Virus record (IMG/VR): IMGVR_UViG_3300001686_000002
Coordinates: 1-36,953 of that record
From: a virus
Strand: one strand, 5' to 3'
DNA: 36,953 nucleotides
Both the position numbers and the translations under genes were made by a program. A model generated the notes under the pieces. The model did no database searches. It had not been told where the DNA came from and saw nothing but the letters and a program-made list of their open reading frames with translations. This document shows, in pieces, positions 30,768 to 36,953 of the stretch (positions are counted from its first letter, which is position 1; each line of letters begins with the position of its first letter).

Positions 30768-32347
30768 GCCTTTGTATTTCTCCTGTACGGAACGTTCGTG
30801 GAGGATGGTCTCTTTGCCATTCTACTCGTAAATTCACCCACGTTAAAGGCATCGTATCGCGCATAGTTCGCAAGTGCCAGAGAATCACTGCTGTCTGGAC
30901 TAGATCTCCCAGTTCTCGCTTTGTACTCGTCTTTCGATTCGATCAACCATCGTCCTTGTTTATCAAACCTGTATTGTATAGTCGGCATTTCCTCAAGATA
31001 AATGTCCTCATTCATCAGGGCGAGATCGGATTTCAAATCATTCGAGAGTTCAATAAAGATTCTAGACTTGAGGTTGACATATTTCTGAGCTTCAGCATCA
31101 TCTTTCTCTCCAGCAGCAGCTCCGAAATGGACCTCTCTTACCTCAATATACCGGGGAAAATCGTTCGTATCTTGTAATGAACGAAGTTGGTCAACTACTC
31201 CACCTCCCACCCCTGTCGCATCAACGGCAATGTGGACATCCTTTGACTTTTCATCCTTAAGAATTCGAACAACCTCTCCGGTCGTCTCCGTTGTATCTCT
31301 GCGCGAGAACGTTTTTTTGAGCGTTTGTTGCTCACCATGAAATCGCGTGATCACTGTTTTGTCAGTACCGAAGCGAGCGACATCAACTCCGATCGACACT
31401 CGAGAATTTTCATCGTAGGTTTCCGTTCGGTAAATAGCCTTCTGCACCATCGACATAGGAAAGAGTGTGTATTCTCCCTCTTCAGGGAACTCTCCCAAGG
31501 CTTTCGAGAGCACCAAGGGATGATCTAGGCCAAGGCGAAGGGCCATTCTCATTACCCATCGAACAGTCAAAAGATTCAGGTCAACTACTGTGAACGCACC
31601 GAGTGCGACTTCTTGATCGGCTTGACTGAGATTTTGAATGTGCTCGAGCTCGGATCTCAAATGCTCTTTCGTTCTCAACCCATTTGCCGCGAAGTTCGGG
31701 CTGTCGAAGCAATTCAAATAAATCTTGTGGTACGAGGGATCAGAGAAACATTTATAGAACTCGCAGTCTCTTGTCGTCGGGTTTCCGATGCCCAAAAATC
31801 GTACGCGAGCAGAAGTCATCAACCCTTCCATCTGCACCCAGATGGGTTTCTGAATGCCTGTCGCCTCATCGAAAATCACGAGGATATAGTCACCATGAAA
31901 GCCTTGGAACGAACTTGCCGAACCTTGCTCTTCACCTGATCCGCTGCCGGGACTGGCGGTGTAACCAATCGCAAACCAATCATCAGCGATCCTCCATCCA
32001 GTTTGCATCATCGTACCGCCCAATGGATACTTAGCTTTTTCATACCCTTTTCTAATCTCAGACCAAAGGAGCATCTTGACTTGCTTGAAAGTCGGTGCGG
32101 TCGTGATCACCTTTGCTCCAGGGAATGAGGACGTGAACCAGAGTACTATTTTAGCTGCTGTCCAGGTTTTTCCTAGGTCGTGAGCGGAGGCAACAACAGT
32201 CCGTTCATGTTTTGCTACTGATTCTGCTACCTTCTGCTGAAATGGTAGCATTGTCGATACGCCTTGGACCATTTTGATATGGTATAGAGCATCTTTTCTG
32301 CATTTTTCTGCAAGGCTATATTCGGTTAAGTTTTGCGTGTTCTCCAA
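30761..32347 (-). CDS. terL: Terminase large subunit
   Basis: The 528-aa protein has a Walker A-like VVASAHDLGKTWTAAK (residues 51-66), Walker B ILVIFDEAT (155-163) and a nuclease core with IGVDVARFGTDKT (Asp 321 and Asp 328) and HIAVDATGVGGG (Asp 375). A later SSPDSSDSLALA could supply another acidic residue. It packages DNA using ATP and cuts concatemers. The start overlaps the HNH gene by 32 bases. The packaging mode (headful or cos) is not readable from sequence alone. Confidence 0.92.
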   Translation of the reverse strand: MENTQNLTEYSLAEKCRKDALYHIKMVQGVSTMLPFQQKVAESVAKHERTVVASAHDLGKTWTAAKIVLWFTSSFPGAKVITTAPTFKQVKMLLWSEIRKGYEKAKYPLGGTMMQTGWRIADDWFAIGYTASPGSGSGEEQGSASSFQGFHGDYILVIFDEATGIQKPIWVQMEGLMTSARVRFLGIGNPTTRDCEFYKCFSDPSYHKIYLNCFDSPNFAANGLRTKEHLRSELEHIQNLSQADQEVALGAFTVVDLNLLTVRWVMRMALRLGLDHPLVLSKALGEFPEEGEYTLFPMSMVQKAIYRTETYDENSRVSIGVDVARFGTDKTVITRFHGEQQTLKKTFSRRDTTETTGEVVRILKDEKSKDVHIAVDATGVGGGVVDQLRSLQDTNDFPRYIEVREVHFGAAAGEKDDAEAQKYVNLKSRIFIELSNDLKSDLALMNEDIYLEEMPTIQYRFDKQGRWLIESKDEYKARTGRSSPDSSDSLALANYARYDAFNVGEFTSRMAKRPSSTNVPYRRNTKAW

Positions 32348-32792
32348 AATATTCCCTAGCAGCGTTATTATAGGCTACAGCTGCGTCAACTTCTTTTTCG
32401 AAAAACCCTAGATGGATCTGTTTTCTTTTTACAGCAATGTATGCTCGCCATTTTTTTGTGTTGGCGTGTTTTGATACGCCCTTGAATTTCGACCTTCCTT
32501 TTTTTGCTCTGGAGTTATAGCAGTTCTGCGTTTGAGTGCAGATTCTAAGGTTTTCTTTTCTGTTGTCGAGCGAATTTCCGTTCACGTGGTCAACAACGTA
32601 TCCTTCAGGGGGGCTTGCAATCACATTGTGCATTCGAACCAAGGTAGGGTTTTTTCTACCTCCACCAGAGTAGCTGACCGCATAGAATTTTTTCCCATTT
32701 GATTCCTTAGCACACCACTTGTACTTGGATATTTTTTTAAAATCCTCATCGTCAATTACAGCTACAAGTCGTTGAGTGAGAGGTATTTCCAT
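32316..32792 (-). CDS. HNH homing endonuclease with AP2-like DNA-binding domain
   Basis: The 158-aa protein has the HNH motif at MHNVI, VVDHVNGNSLDNRKENL (residues 54-83), then an AP2-like domain (FKGVSKHANTKKWRAYI, LGFFEKEVDAAVAYNNAA). This is the standard mobile HNH-AP2 nuclease of phages. It lies between TerS and TerL, a favourite insertion point, and overlaps TerL by 32 bases, so it is free-standing rather than in an intron. Confidence 0.92.
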   Translation of the reverse strand: MEIPLTQRLVAVIDDEDFKKISKYKWCAKESNGKKFYAVSYSGGGRKNPTLVRMHNVIASPPEGYVVDHVNGNSLDNRKENLRICTQTQNCYNSRAKKGRSKFKGVSKHANTKKWRAYIAVKRKQIHLGFFEKEVDAAVAYNNAAREYFGEHAKLNRI

Positions 32793-32842
32793 GTATCCGA
32801 GTATAAAAAAAAATGATCGTATTGTAAATATTGTTTACTGTT

Positions 32843-33349
32843 TTACTCTTCTTCTTTCTTGGATTCTTCGGCAGCTTTAATAAACTCTACGAACGTCAGA
32901 GGCCCACCGTCTTTGCCTGTCACTTCATTCTTCTGAGTGTATCCCCAGCGTTTCGGATGTCGTCGTTCAAGTCTCCAGGCGAGTGCTCTCCAATCCCGTT
33001 TCACTTCAGCTCGAAGCACTTCACCGGACTGTGAGAATACGGCTGGCATCCCATGTCCGGCAGCTTCAATGCCCAGTAAATCATTATCTTCAGCCTCGGC
33101 TTCTGCGATTTCTACTGCCTTGCAAAAGTTGACAAAAATATCACCTTCTCCACGCGATCCAGCCTTCAGCCATCGGTATCCTGTTGAGGGATTAATTCCA
33201 GCGGCAGAGCAAGCAGTCTCGAAATAATTACCGCGCTTGAGTTTTTTGACGATGATTTCTTGAACTTCAGGAGTGAGTTCAACAGGTCTCCCCATCTTTT
33301 CTTTGGGGGGGTATTTCGGCATTTTTCTTTTATCTTCTTCGTTTTCCAT
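32843..33349 (-). CDS. terS: Terminase small subunit
   Basis: The 168-aa protein has a basic N-terminus, then GRPVELTPEVQEIIVKKLKR and TACSAAGINPSTGYRWLKAG, a helix-turn-helix of phage TerS proteins. The central helices and a C-terminal ERRHPKRWGYTQKNEV fit small terminases that bind pac or cos. The start is uncertain: 33349 and 33322 both have only A-rich upstream sequence. Confidence 0.8.
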   Translation of the reverse strand: MENEEDKRKMPKYPPKEKMGRPVELTPEVQEIIVKKLKRGNYFETACSAAGINPSTGYRWLKAGSRGEGDIFVNFCKAVEIAEAEAEDNDLLGIEAAGHGMPAVFSQSGEVLRAEVKRDWRALAWRLERRHPKRWGYTQKNEVTGKDGGPLTFVEFIKAAEESKKEEE

Positions 33350-33365
33350 TATTACATCATGCCAC

Positions 33366-33401
33366 AAAAAAAGAGGCCACCGGAAGAATACGGCAGCCTC
33401 T
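33366..33401 (-). terminator. Intrinsic terminator upstream of terS
   Basis: AGAGGC-CA-CCG pairs with CGG-CA-GCCTCT (33372-33401), with seven T on the minus strand (33366-33372). It ends the small-gene operon just before the terminase genes, leaving almost no room for a promoter. Confidence 0.85.
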
Positions 33402-33468
33402 CAACCCATGTCTTTGCAAGAAAGATCTCTTTTAGTATTCCAGGGTTTTTTGGGATAGTCAAAAAAAA

Positions 33469-33693
33469 CTATTCAAAAGCAATCGACGTTTTTCTCTTTG
33501 CCGTCAATTTTTTGCCTTTATAAGCACCGATCACTTCACACTCGCCCAGTTCATTAACCTTCTTGTACAGTTCTCGTTTTGAGAACGCGGACAACTCCTG
33601 CATGTGACTTTCGTCTCCGGAGACGGTCTTGATGATTGCGTGAAAGAACGGTCTCTTCACTTTCTCGACTTCTTGACTTTGTTCATTGCTCAT
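33469..33693 (-). CDS. Hypothetical protein, 74 aa
   Basis: ATG 33693 is chosen because AAAGGGG lies 8 nt upstream. The protein starts MSNEQSQEVEKVKRPFFHAI, followed by SAFSKRELYKKVNELGECEV and a basic end. The ribosome site can pair with CCCTTTT just upstream, so a small hairpin may gate translation. No domain is recognised. Confidence 0.65.
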   Translation of the reverse strand: MSNEQSQEVEKVKRPFFHAIIKTVSGDESHMQELSAFSKRELYKKVNELGECEVIGAYKGKKLTAKRKTSIAFE

Positions 33694-33701
33694 TTTCATT
33701 T

Positions 33702-33766
33702 CCCCTTTGCAAAAGGGCACCCAGCGGCTTTCGAAGTAACATATGCTTAACCGCCAGGTGCTCCAA
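33702..33766 (-). terminator. Hairpins between the 33809 and 33693 genes
   Basis: GCACC-tg-GCGG pairs with CCGC-tg-GGTGC around 33711-33765 and is followed by CCCTTTTG on the minus strand. The CCCTTTT can also pair with the AAAGGGG ribosome site of the next gene (33702-33718). This could act as a terminator or attenuator. Confidence 0.5.
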
Positions 33767-33808
33767 GTATGAGCGGATAGTATTGCTTTTAAGTCAGTAA
33801 TAAGTCAA

Positions 33809-34267
33809 TCAAGTTCTTCTTCTCTTTGAATCAATTGACGTCAAACATTCGAAGCAAATCTTCGCTGTACCGTACTTCTCAATGCTCTTTTTCCACGTCA
33901 GAGTTTCTGGATCAACGTCACACGAATCGGAGTGAATAGTGCCTGATTCAGAAACAGTTACTCCGTAGTACGGATCGCACTTGCCACTGGGTGTATCGAG
34001 ATCTTTTAATGCTTGAAACAGCTCCATTATCAATTGATCGTTATGATAAGCGGGGAAATTACAATCAAAAGACACTTTAATTTTCTTCGCAACATCAACC
34101 ACATTCTCCAATTTTAAAATGTCCTGTCGAAGCTTATCAGCAAGAGGATCAAGCGTCAGGATATTCAAACGGTTTCGAAGCGCATGATTCTCATTCCTGA
34201 GAGATAGAATCTCGCTCGTAATTTTATCACACGCCTTGTCTAATTCATCGAGGAGATCTCTGCTCAT
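33809..34267 (-). CDS. Hypothetical coiled-coil protein, 152 aa
   Basis: An N-terminal coiled coil (LDELDKACDKITSEILSLRN) precedes a segment with ENVVDVAKKIKVSFDC and a C-terminal zinc-like ICFECL plus a basic tail. It is ATGA-coupled to the next upstream gene. The VVDVAKK style is common in phage small proteins of unknown role, and the two neighbours share it, so they may be paralogous. Confidence 0.65.
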   Translation of the reverse strand: MSRDLLDELDKACDKITSEILSLRNENHALRNRLNILTLDPLADKLRQDILKLENVVDVAKKIKVSFDCNFPAYHNDQLIMELFQALKDLDTPSGKCDPYYGVTVSESGTIHSDSCDVDPETLTWKKSIEKYGTAKICFECLTSIDSKRRRT

Positions 34268-34629
34268 TTATCAGCATCCAATTCTTGAATTCGAGCCCAT
34301 AGTAAATGAATACTCACGTCATCGACATTAAGTGACTTATTAGTTACTGTTCTAGCAGCGTCCACGACCTTAATTAATTTCTGACCTTCTTCGTGCAAAC
34401 CTCTTATATTATTGTTCGCAAACATAAGCTGAGATTCAAGGCTTCTATTCTTAGCCTCGCATTCTTCAAGCTCTTGCTTCATGAATGCGAAATTTCGATT
34501 GAAAGATTTGGCGTAGTGGCGGAGGGAATCGATTTCGTCAAACAGTTCTGACACCTTTTTCGAATCGGGATCATTGCCAGAAAAATAACTTCGAAGGAAT
34601 TGTTCTCTCTCTGGAGTTAGTTTAGACAT
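34264..34629 (-). CDS. Hypothetical coiled-coil protein, 121 aa
   Basis: It begins MSKLTPEREQFLRSYFSGND and is mostly coiled coil (FAFMKQELEECEAKNRSLES). The C-terminal part KVVDAARTVTNKSLNVDDVS mirrors the ENVVDVAKKI segment of the next gene, so a duplication is possible. The function is unknown. Confidence 0.65.
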   Translation of the reverse strand: MSKLTPEREQFLRSYFSGNDPDSKKVSELFDEIDSLRHYAKSFNRNFAFMKQELEECEAKNRSLESQLMFANNNIRGLHEEGQKLIKVVDAARTVTNKSLNVDDVSIHLLWARIQELDADK

Positions 34630-34630
34630 A

Positions 34631-35401
34631 TCACGAATACGCTCTTAAGATTCCATACTCGAACCATTGGTATCCTAAATACCCCGGCACGAGATTCTCG
34701 ACGTTTTGAAACGAAGGATTTTTCTTCCAGAAATCTCCCATGAAAATTTCATCACCCGTCGCGGTTCCAGGTCCTTCTACGCTAAAAATCGGCCAAATTT
34801 CGACATTAGGGTTAATCAGTTTCAGCGCAGTCACACGCGATTGAATGTATCCCACTGCTTGAGCAGGATCTTTGACATAGGCGTGAACCAGGATTTTGTC
34901 ACACAGTTTAACGAGTAACGCAGCGATGCGGTCTTGAGCAATTGTGGCAATTCGGTCCATGTATCCGATGTATGCTGCGGTATTAAATCCGAGAACATTA
35001 GCCTTAAATAACACTAATGCTAAATCAATGAGGTCGTTTGCCTGATTTGAACCGTTCCAAAATTCCATTTCAGTAATAATACCGTCGAATTTCGCTGGGT
35101 ACTTAGAGTTAAACTGCTTCATTGAGAGTACTTGAAATTCTGCTGCTACCGCACCGTTAATTTCGACTACGCCATTCATCCTCAAGTTAAAAATGAACTT
35201 CGCAAGTTTCTTCTCTAAATCAGGAATTCCTAAGATATGATTTAAGTCATAGAGTGTAACTGAAGTGAAGTTATTTTTAACGACATAATCTACGAATGCA
35301 GCCTCGTTGATCGGGCTACCTAAGATCCTATTTGCAAGTACCGGCAGAACAAATTTTCCAAGTTGCGTTGACAGAATGCTTGCGTAAATTCCTCTCGTCA
35401 T
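34631..35401 (-). CDS. Unknown 256-aa protein with winged-helix-like segment
   Basis: It starts MTRGIYASILSTQLGKFVLP. Residues about 45-80 (TSVTLYDLNHILGIPDLEKK and KFIFNLRMNGVVEI) resemble a winged helix. The rest is helical and then beta-rich (INPNVEIWPIFSVEGPGTAT). It is the largest gene of the right-hand early cluster and is coupled by ATGA to the membrane peptide upstream. No family is recognised. A DNA-binding regulator or plasmid maintenance factor would fit the fold but is conjecture. Confidence 0.65.
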   Translation of the reverse strand: MTRGIYASILSTQLGKFVLPVLANRILGSPINEAAFVDYVVKNNFTSVTLYDLNHILGIPDLEKKLAKFIFNLRMNGVVEINGAVAAEFQVLSMKQFNSKYPAKFDGIITEMEFWNGSNQANDLIDLALVLFKANVLGFNTAAYIGYMDRIATIAQDRIAALLVKLCDKILVHAYVKDPAQAVGYIQSRVTALKLINPNVEIWPIFSVEGPGTATGDEIFMGDFWKKNPSFQNVENLVPGYLGYQWFEYGILRAYS

Positions 35402-35571
35402 TCTTTAATCCCCTCTGGTTTTTCAATCATTTTTTTTAACAGATCCATTTGCTCTCCCGAGAGTCGGTTAATCTCTCTCTGGTAAGCAAACATCTTCAAG
35501 AAAAACATTGCCGACACAAACTGAGTAACGACTAGGGCAAAAAAACCTGCGGCCAAATAAACGTCAAGCAT
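35398..35571 (-). CDS. Small membrane protein, 57 aa
   Basis: The N-terminal membrane helix (MLDVYLAAGFFALVVTQFVS) is followed by a charged coil (YQREINRLSGEQMDLLKKMI). ATG 35571 overlaps the end of the zinc-ribbon gene by 8 bases and its stop overlaps the next ATG (ATGA). Single-helix peptides with a cytoplasmic coil occur in phage exclusion or lysis; no specific call is possible. Confidence 0.65.
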   Translation of the reverse strand: MLDVYLAAGFFALVVTQFVSAMFFLKMFAYQREINRLSGEQMDLLKKMIEKPEGIKE

Positions 35572-35776
35572 TTTTTCTTCTTTCTCTTTCTCTTTTTAGT
35601 CTTCTGCATAGAGCACAAAGGCTGAGATCAGTTCTTGTGAGCATGGGTGTGAACATTTCCTTGCATCGATTGCACTCTTTTTGCCTACATTTTAGGCACA
35701 TCCCCGACGAATAGTAACCTCTTTTCTCGCACTTCAAACACTTAAAATCTCCGCCTTGAACTCCAGCGTGTAGCAT
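35564..35776 (-). CDS. Double zinc-ribbon protein, 70 aa
   Basis: The order CLKCEKRG, GMCLKCRQK, CNRCKEMF and LCALCRRLKRERERR gives eight cysteines in four CxxC knuckles, enough for two zinc ions, plus a strongly basic tail. It overlaps the HNH gene by 35 bases and has AGGG 7-8 nt ahead of ATG 35776. A nucleic-acid-binding role next to the origin is plausible. Confidence 0.7.
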   Translation of the reverse strand: MLHAGVQGGDFKCLKCEKRGYYSSGMCLKCRQKECNRCKEMFTPMLTRTDLSLCALCRRLKRERERRKNA

Positions 35777-36083
35777 CCGACGTCCCTTTCCCTAGATTGC
35801 AATCCCTGCACAAAATTTGTAGGTTTCGTAAGTCTAGCGCAAGCGCGGGATATTTTGAACGCGGTTTTATATGGTCAACGTGCAGCTCAACTTGAGTTCT
35901 CCGGCATAAATGGCATTGCCTCCCATACGCTTTAAACGCCCTGTAGCGCAGGTTTTGCCATTGCCGGGTGTGGTAGAATGATTTCTTCTTTGCGGGCCGC
36001 TCCTGGGGGGTGTGGTGCATCCAGAATGCAAACCCTAGATACATCCAGCAGACGCACAATTGAATTACGAGGTCGTGGGACAC
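35742..36083 (-). CDS. HNH endonuclease next to the origin
   Basis: The protein is up to 113 aa. The HNH core is CHLCRRTQVELHVDHIKPRS followed by LRNLQILCRDCNLGKG, the standard C-x2-C, DHI, N, C-x2-C layout. An N-terminal hydrophobic stretch (LCVCWMYLGFAFWM) looks membrane-like and is unusual; a start at ATG 36020 would drop it. Phage HNH proteins beside terminase genes assist packaging, but this one lies near the replication origin and may be a free nuclease. Confidence 0.8.
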   Translation of the reverse strand: MSHDLVIQLCVCWMYLGFAFWMHHTPQERPAKKKSFYHTRQWQNLRYRAFKAYGRQCHLCRRTQVELHVDHIKPRSKYPALALDLRNLQILCRDCNLGKGTSDATRWSSRRRF

Positions 36084-36086
36084 TAT

Positions 36087-36302
36087 TCAACTTCGGTTCC
36101 ACTTCTTCGCTAACTCGATTTCAGATTCAGTAAACAGCAGTTCATCGATGTGCTCTGAATCGTCAGACCGCCAGCAAGTGTACCACCATTGATTTGCCAT
36201 GAATTCTTTCTTGACGACAAACGCGATTTTCCCTTTGTACGGACCTATCAAAGGCCGCACCGCATCTGTGAGTTTAAAAATATTTCTTGGTATCAAATCC
36301 AT
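36087..36302 (-). CDS. Hypothetical protein, 71 aa
   Basis: From ATG 36302 (GGAAA just upstream) it reads MDLIPRNIFKLTDAVRPLIG, then KIAFVVKKEFMANQWWYTCW and an acidic helical end. The pattern suggests a small beta-barrel like those in SH3-type phage proteins. It is the first gene beside the origin on this side. No family is recognised. Confidence 0.6.
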   Translation of the reverse strand: MDLIPRNIFKLTDAVRPLIGPYKGKIAFVVKKEFMANQWWYTCWRSDDSEHIDELLFTESEIELAKKWNRS

Positions 36303-36360
36303 TTTCCAATTTCCTCTTTTTCTTTCCATTTTTCGAAAATTTCAAACTCTCCCCTGGCAC

Positions 36361-36404
36361 ACCTCTAGGAACTTCTAGGTACCTCTAGGAAAAAACCTCT
36401 AGGA
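36361..36404. repeat. CTCTAGGA-type repeats beside the iterons
   Basis: Copies lie at 36363-36370, 36373-36380 (TTCTAGGT variant), 36383-36390 and 36397-36404, at 10, 10 and 14 base steps. All contain the palindromic CTAG. Roughly one helical turn apart, they suit cooperative protein binding near the origin. Confidence 0.8.
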
Positions 36405-36450
36405 GGCGTCCGGGTAGCCGCCACTGTAGCCGCTAGACAGTCACGTTGCT

Positions 36451-36551
36451 ACTAGATACGACGGTCACTTATACTAGATACGACGGTAAAACCTACTAGA
36501 TACGACGGTAAAACCTACTAGATACGACGGAATAGCTACTAGATACGACGG
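36451..36551. repeat. oriV: Five iterons of the replication origin
   Basis: The exact 14-mer ACTAGATACGACGG occurs at 36451, 36473, 36495, 36517 and 36538. The steps are 22, 22, 22 and 21 bp, close to two helical turns. Direct repeats at this period beside a RepA gene are the classical iteron origin of theta plasmids. Confidence 0.93.
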
Positions 36552-36565
36552 TCTTCAAAATGCAA

Positions 36566-36574
36566 TGTGGATAA
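36566..36574. promoter_or_regulatory. Consensus DnaA box
   Basis: TGTGGATAA is the exact reverse complement of the DnaA consensus TTATCCACA. It lies 15 bases from the last iteron and 5 bases from the rep stop. Confidence 0.85.
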
Positions 36575-36578
36575 CTTT

Positions 36579-36953
36579 TCATGATCTCTTTCGAGGTGGT
36601 ATATAAATGAGGTTATCCTCAATTTTGCACCCAGAATGAAACCCAATATCATTCAATTTTTTGAGAGACTTCTTGAGGTCTTGCTTCATTTTATAGTTGG
36701 GGATCTTATCACCGATGGCAAAATGGCTTCTGAGTTCTTCGAATCTAAACACCACTGTGTCTTTCGCTCTGTCTTGTCGGTCAACCAGATATACGTAAAG
36801 GTCCATCGCGGCATAGTCTCTTCCGAGTTTTTCGATGATCTCAAGATCAACCTTGACATACAGCATATCAAAAAAATGCTGGCTGACGCGAATGAATGAA
36901 CGCCCATTTGCATCCGAGCGATCATTCACAAATCCGTTGATCTTACTGATAAT
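36579..36953 (-). CDS. rep: RepA-like replication initiator, C-terminal part
   Basis: This is the 3' part of the initiator gene; bases 36872-36953 duplicate 1-82. The motif AAMDLYVYLVDRQ, then FRFEELRSHFAIGD and a Lys-rich helix (YKMKQDLKKSLKKL) fit the second winged-helix half of RepA_C proteins, where lDlY.WL, W..L...FG and nFK...L are the usual landmarks. The stop is 5 bases from a consensus DnaA box and under 30 bases from the last iteron, which is the usual rep-oriV arrangement. A start at the in-frame GTG 36929 would give only a fragment; it arises because the linear window cuts the gene. Confidence 0.85.
   Translation of the reverse strand: MISKINGFVNDRSDANGRSFIRVSQHFFDMLYVKVDLEIIEKLGRDYAAMDLYVYLVDRQDRAKDTVVFRFEELRSHFAIGDKIPNYKMKQDLKKSLKKLNDIGFHSGCKIEDNLIYIPPRKRS
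36872..36953. repeat. Terminal overlap, right copy (circular join)
   Basis: This is the second copy of the 82-base end overlap. The size is compatible with an assembler's k-mer overlap on a circular contig, but the sequence alone cannot exclude a short genuine direct terminal repeat. Confidence 0.95.

Noticed and set aside
36451-36551. Reading the 22-bp periodic repeats as a CRISPR array
   Set aside because: The repeat is 14 bp with only 7-8 bp between copies, and it lies beside rep and a DnaA box, so iterons explain it.

Overview
The window looks like one complete circular element of about 36,871 bp. Its first 82 bases are repeated exactly as its last 82 bases (1-82 equal 36872-36953), and a replication initiator gene reads straight through that join. 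The element is a tailed phage with plasmid-style replication, that is, a phage-plasmid. It has a RepA-like initiator, five iterons at 21-22 bp spacing beside a consensus DnaA box, and a full set of head, tail, packaging and lysis genes. I found no integrase, transposase, ParA or DNA polymerase. The host is probably Gram-negative, because several genes encode Sec signal peptides or lipoboxes and one encodes an NlpC/P60 hydrolase. The fibre resembles proteins I associate with Bdellovibrionota and freshwater bacteria, but that host guess is weak.

Almost every gene is on the minus strand, so modules read from high to low coordinates. The origin lies at about 36,360-36,575. Below it come small genes: an HNH nuclease, zinc ribbons, a membrane peptide and several unknowns (36.3-33.4 kb). 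The virion block follows: TerS, an HNH/AP2 homing nuclease, TerL, a Mu gp29-like portal, a Mu F-like protein, a Mu I-like protease with a nested scaffold start, a decoration-like protein, the major capsid protein, gp35/gp36/G-like proteins, the tail tube, a tail chaperone with a likely -1 frameshift, the tape measure, tail tip proteins and fibre (33.4-13.7 kb). The head is Mu-like, while the long tape measure and the absence of a contractile sheath suggest a siphovirus-like tail. Lysis and accessory genes follow (13.7-9.9 kb): lipoproteins, a holin candidate, a glycosyltransferase, an NlpC/P60 endolysin and a stand-alone CheY-like receiver.

Two plus-strand genes (9,223-9,940: a VRR-NUC nuclease and a membrane/coiled-coil protein) converge on the late block. 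They diverge from the early block at 9.0-0.8 kb. That block holds many small proteins (DUF2958, DUF488, zinc ribbons), two tRNA-like elements, a ParB-like protein paired with a DNA-modification-like (Mom/GNAT-like) protein, a RecE/RecT recombination pair and then rep. A third plus-strand gene, a ribbon-helix-helix regulator, sits alone between the tail genes with its own promoter and terminator, like a moron.

A plausible working model, by inference: Rep and the iterons maintain the circle as a plasmid. RecE/RecT could make concatemers for packaging. The ParB-like/Mom-like pair may modify DNA against host restriction. The RHH protein may control lysogeny or copy number. Intrinsic terminators lie between co-directional modules, which suggests staged transcription or antitermination. 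The points most worth a second look are the iteron-based phage-plasmid design, the ParB/Mom-like pair, the phage-borne receiver domain, the signal peptides on putative virion proteins, and the frameshifted chaperone.
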